Translations under genes and position numbers: made by a program
In this document: positions 6,098 through 7,710 of the stretch, in pieces
Layout of the letters: each line of letters opens with the position of its first letter
How positions within the stretch are numbered: the stretch's first letter is position 1
Assembly (NCBI GenBank): GCA_011046295.1
Contig: DSAV01000272.1
Coordinates: 1 to 7,710 of the forward strand
Length of the DNA: 7,710 nucleotides
DNA from: Deltaproteobacteria bacterium
GTDB taxonomy: Bacteria > Desulfobacterota > Syntrophia > Syntrophales > Smithellaceae
Direction of reading: 5' to 3'
The notes under the pieces: generated by a model
Databases searched by the model: none
The model's input: only the letters and a program-made list of their open reading frames with translations
What the model was told of the DNA's origin: nothing

Positions 6098-6244
6098 ATG
6101 CCGCAGACAAGCGCTTACTTTATAAAAGAAAAGATTTACCTTGCGCATACTGATATAACAAGAATGATCGTCCTGCAAAATGCAATTATTCCAAAAAACA
6201 AGTTAATAGATGATATTGATTATATATTTAATATAGTTGGATAA
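6098..6244 (+). CDS. small hypothetical protein, 48 residues
   Basis: An ATG at 6098 opens 48 codons to a TAA at 6242-6244. The product starts MPQTSAYFIKEKIYLAHTDI and ends DDIDYIFNIVG. I do not recognise it. It is soluble-looking, with no signal peptide or membrane segment. A middle part (about 20-31) is rich in Ile, Leu and Val, and an acidic part follows (38-41), compatible with a short helix pair. There are no cysteines. Support for expression: it is the first ORF about 55 bases after the perfect sigma70 promoter, with a purine-rich AAAGGGAAG ribosome site 7 bases before the ATG. It ends 43 bases before the binding-protein gene. It could be a real small protein, a leader peptide tuning the downstream gene, or a remnant of a longer gene. 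Codon use is AT-rich compared with neighbours. Confidence 0.45.
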   Translation: MPQTSAYFIKEKIYLAHTDITRMIVLQNAIIPKNKLIDDIDYIFNIVG

Positions 6245-6287
6245 TATTCTAAAAATTGGTTATTAAATTCTATCGGGAGGGTATACA

Positions 6288-7520
6288 ATGATTAAGTCTT
6301 TTATTTCATTGCTGACAACAGTGTTTATAGCAGGCCTCCTTTCCATGACACTGGCAATTTCCGGGGCGGCGGCACAGGTAATAAAAATAGGAGCTGTTTT
6401 GCCCACCGCTGAGATAAGTGGGCAGGATGCGGCAAGGGCGATGCAGCTGGCCGTGAAGGAAATCAATGCTGCGGGCGGACTTTTAGGCAACCAGGTGGAA
6501 CTGATTGTTGAAAATGAGGCGATGACGCCGGAAAAAGCTGCCGAGGCCGTAGAAAAATTGGTTAATATGGACAAGGTGGATGTGATTGTGGGTGGAACCT
6601 CCAACGAAATTACGATGGAAGCGATACCTGCTTTAATAAAATATGAGAAGGTGACTGTTTGGATGGGTGCCTCTTCCAGGAAAGTGGAGGATGCGCTGGA
6701 GGGACAGGACTGGTTTTTTCATATTCACGCCTGGGATTATCAGATAGGCGCCTATAAAGAAAGAATGTGGCGTCAGATTGTCCAGAAATATCCCAGTGTA
6801 AAAAGGAAGAAAATATTTGTCGCTTACAAGGAAGACCCGTTTGGTTCGGATAGTTTCAGTGTTGGTAAGCCGGTGGCCGACGCTTACCGGAATATAATGC
6901 AGGGGGAAGCTTATGCGAGCACCGAAACAGAAGAAGGCGGTATCAAGTCTATATTAAGCACGGCCAAGGATTTCTTCGAGCCTGATATCTTTATATGGAA
7001 TGGGCCGGAAAAAGACGCTGTTGTTGTCCTGGAAGCAGCCAAGGAAGTAGGGTTTGCCCCGCCTGCTTATGTGGGGAAAACTCTTTTATGGCCTGCTGGT
7101 TTCGGCAAACAGTTAGGTTCCGAGGGTATTTTGTTTTACAGCTACTGGCATGAAGCGGTAAAAAACAGAAACAGAACAAGCGCCGCGTTTGTTAACGCGT
7201 TTCGGAAAGAATATAATGAAGCTCCCCAGACCTACTTCGGGCCGCTTGGTTATACCAATATTATGATTGTCGCCGATGGCATAAAGAGGGCGGGGTCTTT
7301 GGAAAGAGATGCTTTAATGAGGGCGCTGGCGGCGACAGAATATGAATCCCCTCTTGGTGACACACTCAGTTTTAGAAGGAGTCTGGGCATTAAACATCAG
7401 TCGGGGGCCAACCTTAAGCTTATGCAGTGGCAGGGCGGAGAAGTTAAAGTTATCTGGCCCTGGGAACTGGCTACGGCCAAACTGATTTATCCGTTTCCCG
7501 CGCAGGGGTTTACTAAATAG
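6288..7520 (+). CDS. ABC transporter periplasmic substrate-binding protein, LivJ/LivK (Peripla_BP_6) type
   Basis: This 410-residue protein has an N-terminal signal peptide: a Lys at position 3, a hydrophobic core at about 5-24, and a probable cleavage after A29 in SGAAAQ. The mature part begins VIKIGAVLP. It then shows the type I periplasmic-binding pattern of the Leu/Ile/Val family: IGAVLPTAEISGQDAARA, AVKEINAAGGLLGNQVELI, a VDVIVGGTSNEIT segment in the first lobe, and YFGPLGYTNIMIVADGIKRAG in the second. It ends LIYPFPAQGFTK, like many LIV-type proteins. It should capture an amino acid, amide or aromatic/aliphatic acid and hand it to a membrane ABC permease; the ligand cannot be read from sequence. 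GGGAGGG lies 6 bases before the ATG, an excellent ribosome site. It is likely transcribed from the consensus promoter at 6009-6036. No permease or ATPase gene is visible before the window ends. Confidence 0.92.
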   Translation: MIKSFISLLTTVFIAGLLSMTLAISGAAAQVIKIGAVLPTAEISGQDAARAMQLAVKEINAAGGLLGNQVELIVENEAMTPEKAAEAVEKLVNMDKVDVIVGGTSNEITMEAIPALIKYEKVTVWMGASSRKVEDALEGQDWFFHIHAWDYQIGAYKERMWRQIVQKYPSVKRKKIFVAYKEDPFGSDSFSVGKPVADAYRNIMQGEAYASTETEEGGIKSILSTAKDFFEPDIFIWNGPEKDAVVVLEAAKEVGFAPPAYVGKTLLWPAGFGKQLGSEGILFYSYWHEAVKNRNRTSAAFVNAFRKEYNEAPQTYFGPLGYTNIMIVADGIKRAGSLERDALMRALAATEYESPLGDTLSFRRSLGIKHQSGANLKLMQWQGGEVKVIWPWELATAKLIYPFPAQGFTK

Positions 7521-7618
7521 ATACTAAAATTAAAATATTTTTTATAAACCGCAATTGAAGAAAACAGTACGGCTTCACAAGAGATAAACCAAAGTGTTTG
7601 AAGAGGGGGGATATAGGC
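7521..7618 (+). other. 98-base spacer between two exported-protein genes, no terminator seen
   Basis: The spacer is AT-rich at its left end and has no hairpin followed by a T run, so read-through from the upstream gene is likely. It ends with a strong GAGGGGGG ribosome site (about 7603-7610) 8 bases before the next ATG. Confidence 0.5.
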
Positions 7619-7710
7619 ATGAAAAAAGTCAATATAATTAGATTTATATTTGTGCTTGCAGTTTTTTCAGCTGTAACGATGATATTTACCGCCTCTGCTG
7701 CGGCCCAAAC
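7619..7710 (+). CDS. exported protein, N-terminus only; probable second ABC substrate-binding protein
   Basis: The ATG at 7619 opens a frame that runs off the right edge after 30 whole codons. All that is visible is a classical Sec signal peptide: MKK, an N-region ending at Arg8, a hydrophobic core (about 9-23) and an Ala-rich cleavage region TASAAAQ. This matches closely the SGAAAQ end of the signal peptide in the gene before it. With the same strand, a strong GAGGGGGG ribosome site and no terminator between, a paralogous LIV-type binding protein is the natural guess, but no mature sequence is seen to prove it. Confidence 0.7.
   Translation, partial: MKKVNIIRFIFVLAVFSAVTMIFTASAAAQ

Noticed and set aside
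1..7710. CRISPR array, insertion sequence, phage or toxin-antitoxin genes
   Set aside because: No regularly spaced repeats, transposase motifs, terminal inverted repeats or target duplications were seen on either strand.

Overview
The window looks like a stretch of chromosome from an anaerobic or microaerobic Gram-negative bacterium of moderate GC content. The best guess is Desulfobacterota (the former Deltaproteobacteria), perhaps near Syntrophales. That guess rests on the gene mix: a selenocysteine-containing SelD, MobB, and tandem branched-chain-amino-acid-type ABC binding proteins with Gram-negative signal peptides. No marker gene fixes the taxon. I see no rRNA, tRNA, CRISPR array, insertion sequence or phage gene.

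Left block, minus strand, read from about 2938 down to 1: selD (selenophosphate synthase), then a DHH/DHHA1 phosphoesterase, then a GalT-like nucleotidyltransferase that runs off the left edge. Gaps are 33 and 2 bases, so this is probably one operon. The key point is that selD does not start at 2815, where a plain open frame begins. It continues upstream through an in-frame TGA at 2885-2887 to an ATG at 2938. That TGA falls on the catalytic Cys/Sec position, and a SECIS-like hairpin follows it at once, so SelD is itself a selenoprotein.

Middle block, plus strand: thrC (threonine synthase) and a PlsC-type acyltransferase, 2 bases apart, diverging from selD across an AT-rich 184-base gap. A convergent mobB (molybdopterin-guanine dinucleotide cofactor maturation) follows on the minus strand. 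SelD and MobB both feed enzymes such as Sec/Mo formate dehydrogenases, although no such enzyme is in the window.

Right block, plus strand: the 482-base gap after mobB holds a sigma70-type promoter with both hexamers perfect (TTGACA, 16 bases, TATAAT), two dyad symmetries on or beside it, and a 48-codon small ORF with a ribosome binding site. Then come a periplasmic LivJ/LivK-type substrate-binding protein and the first 30 codons of a second exported protein, probably a paralogue. The small ORF and its promoter architecture are the least explained part of the window.
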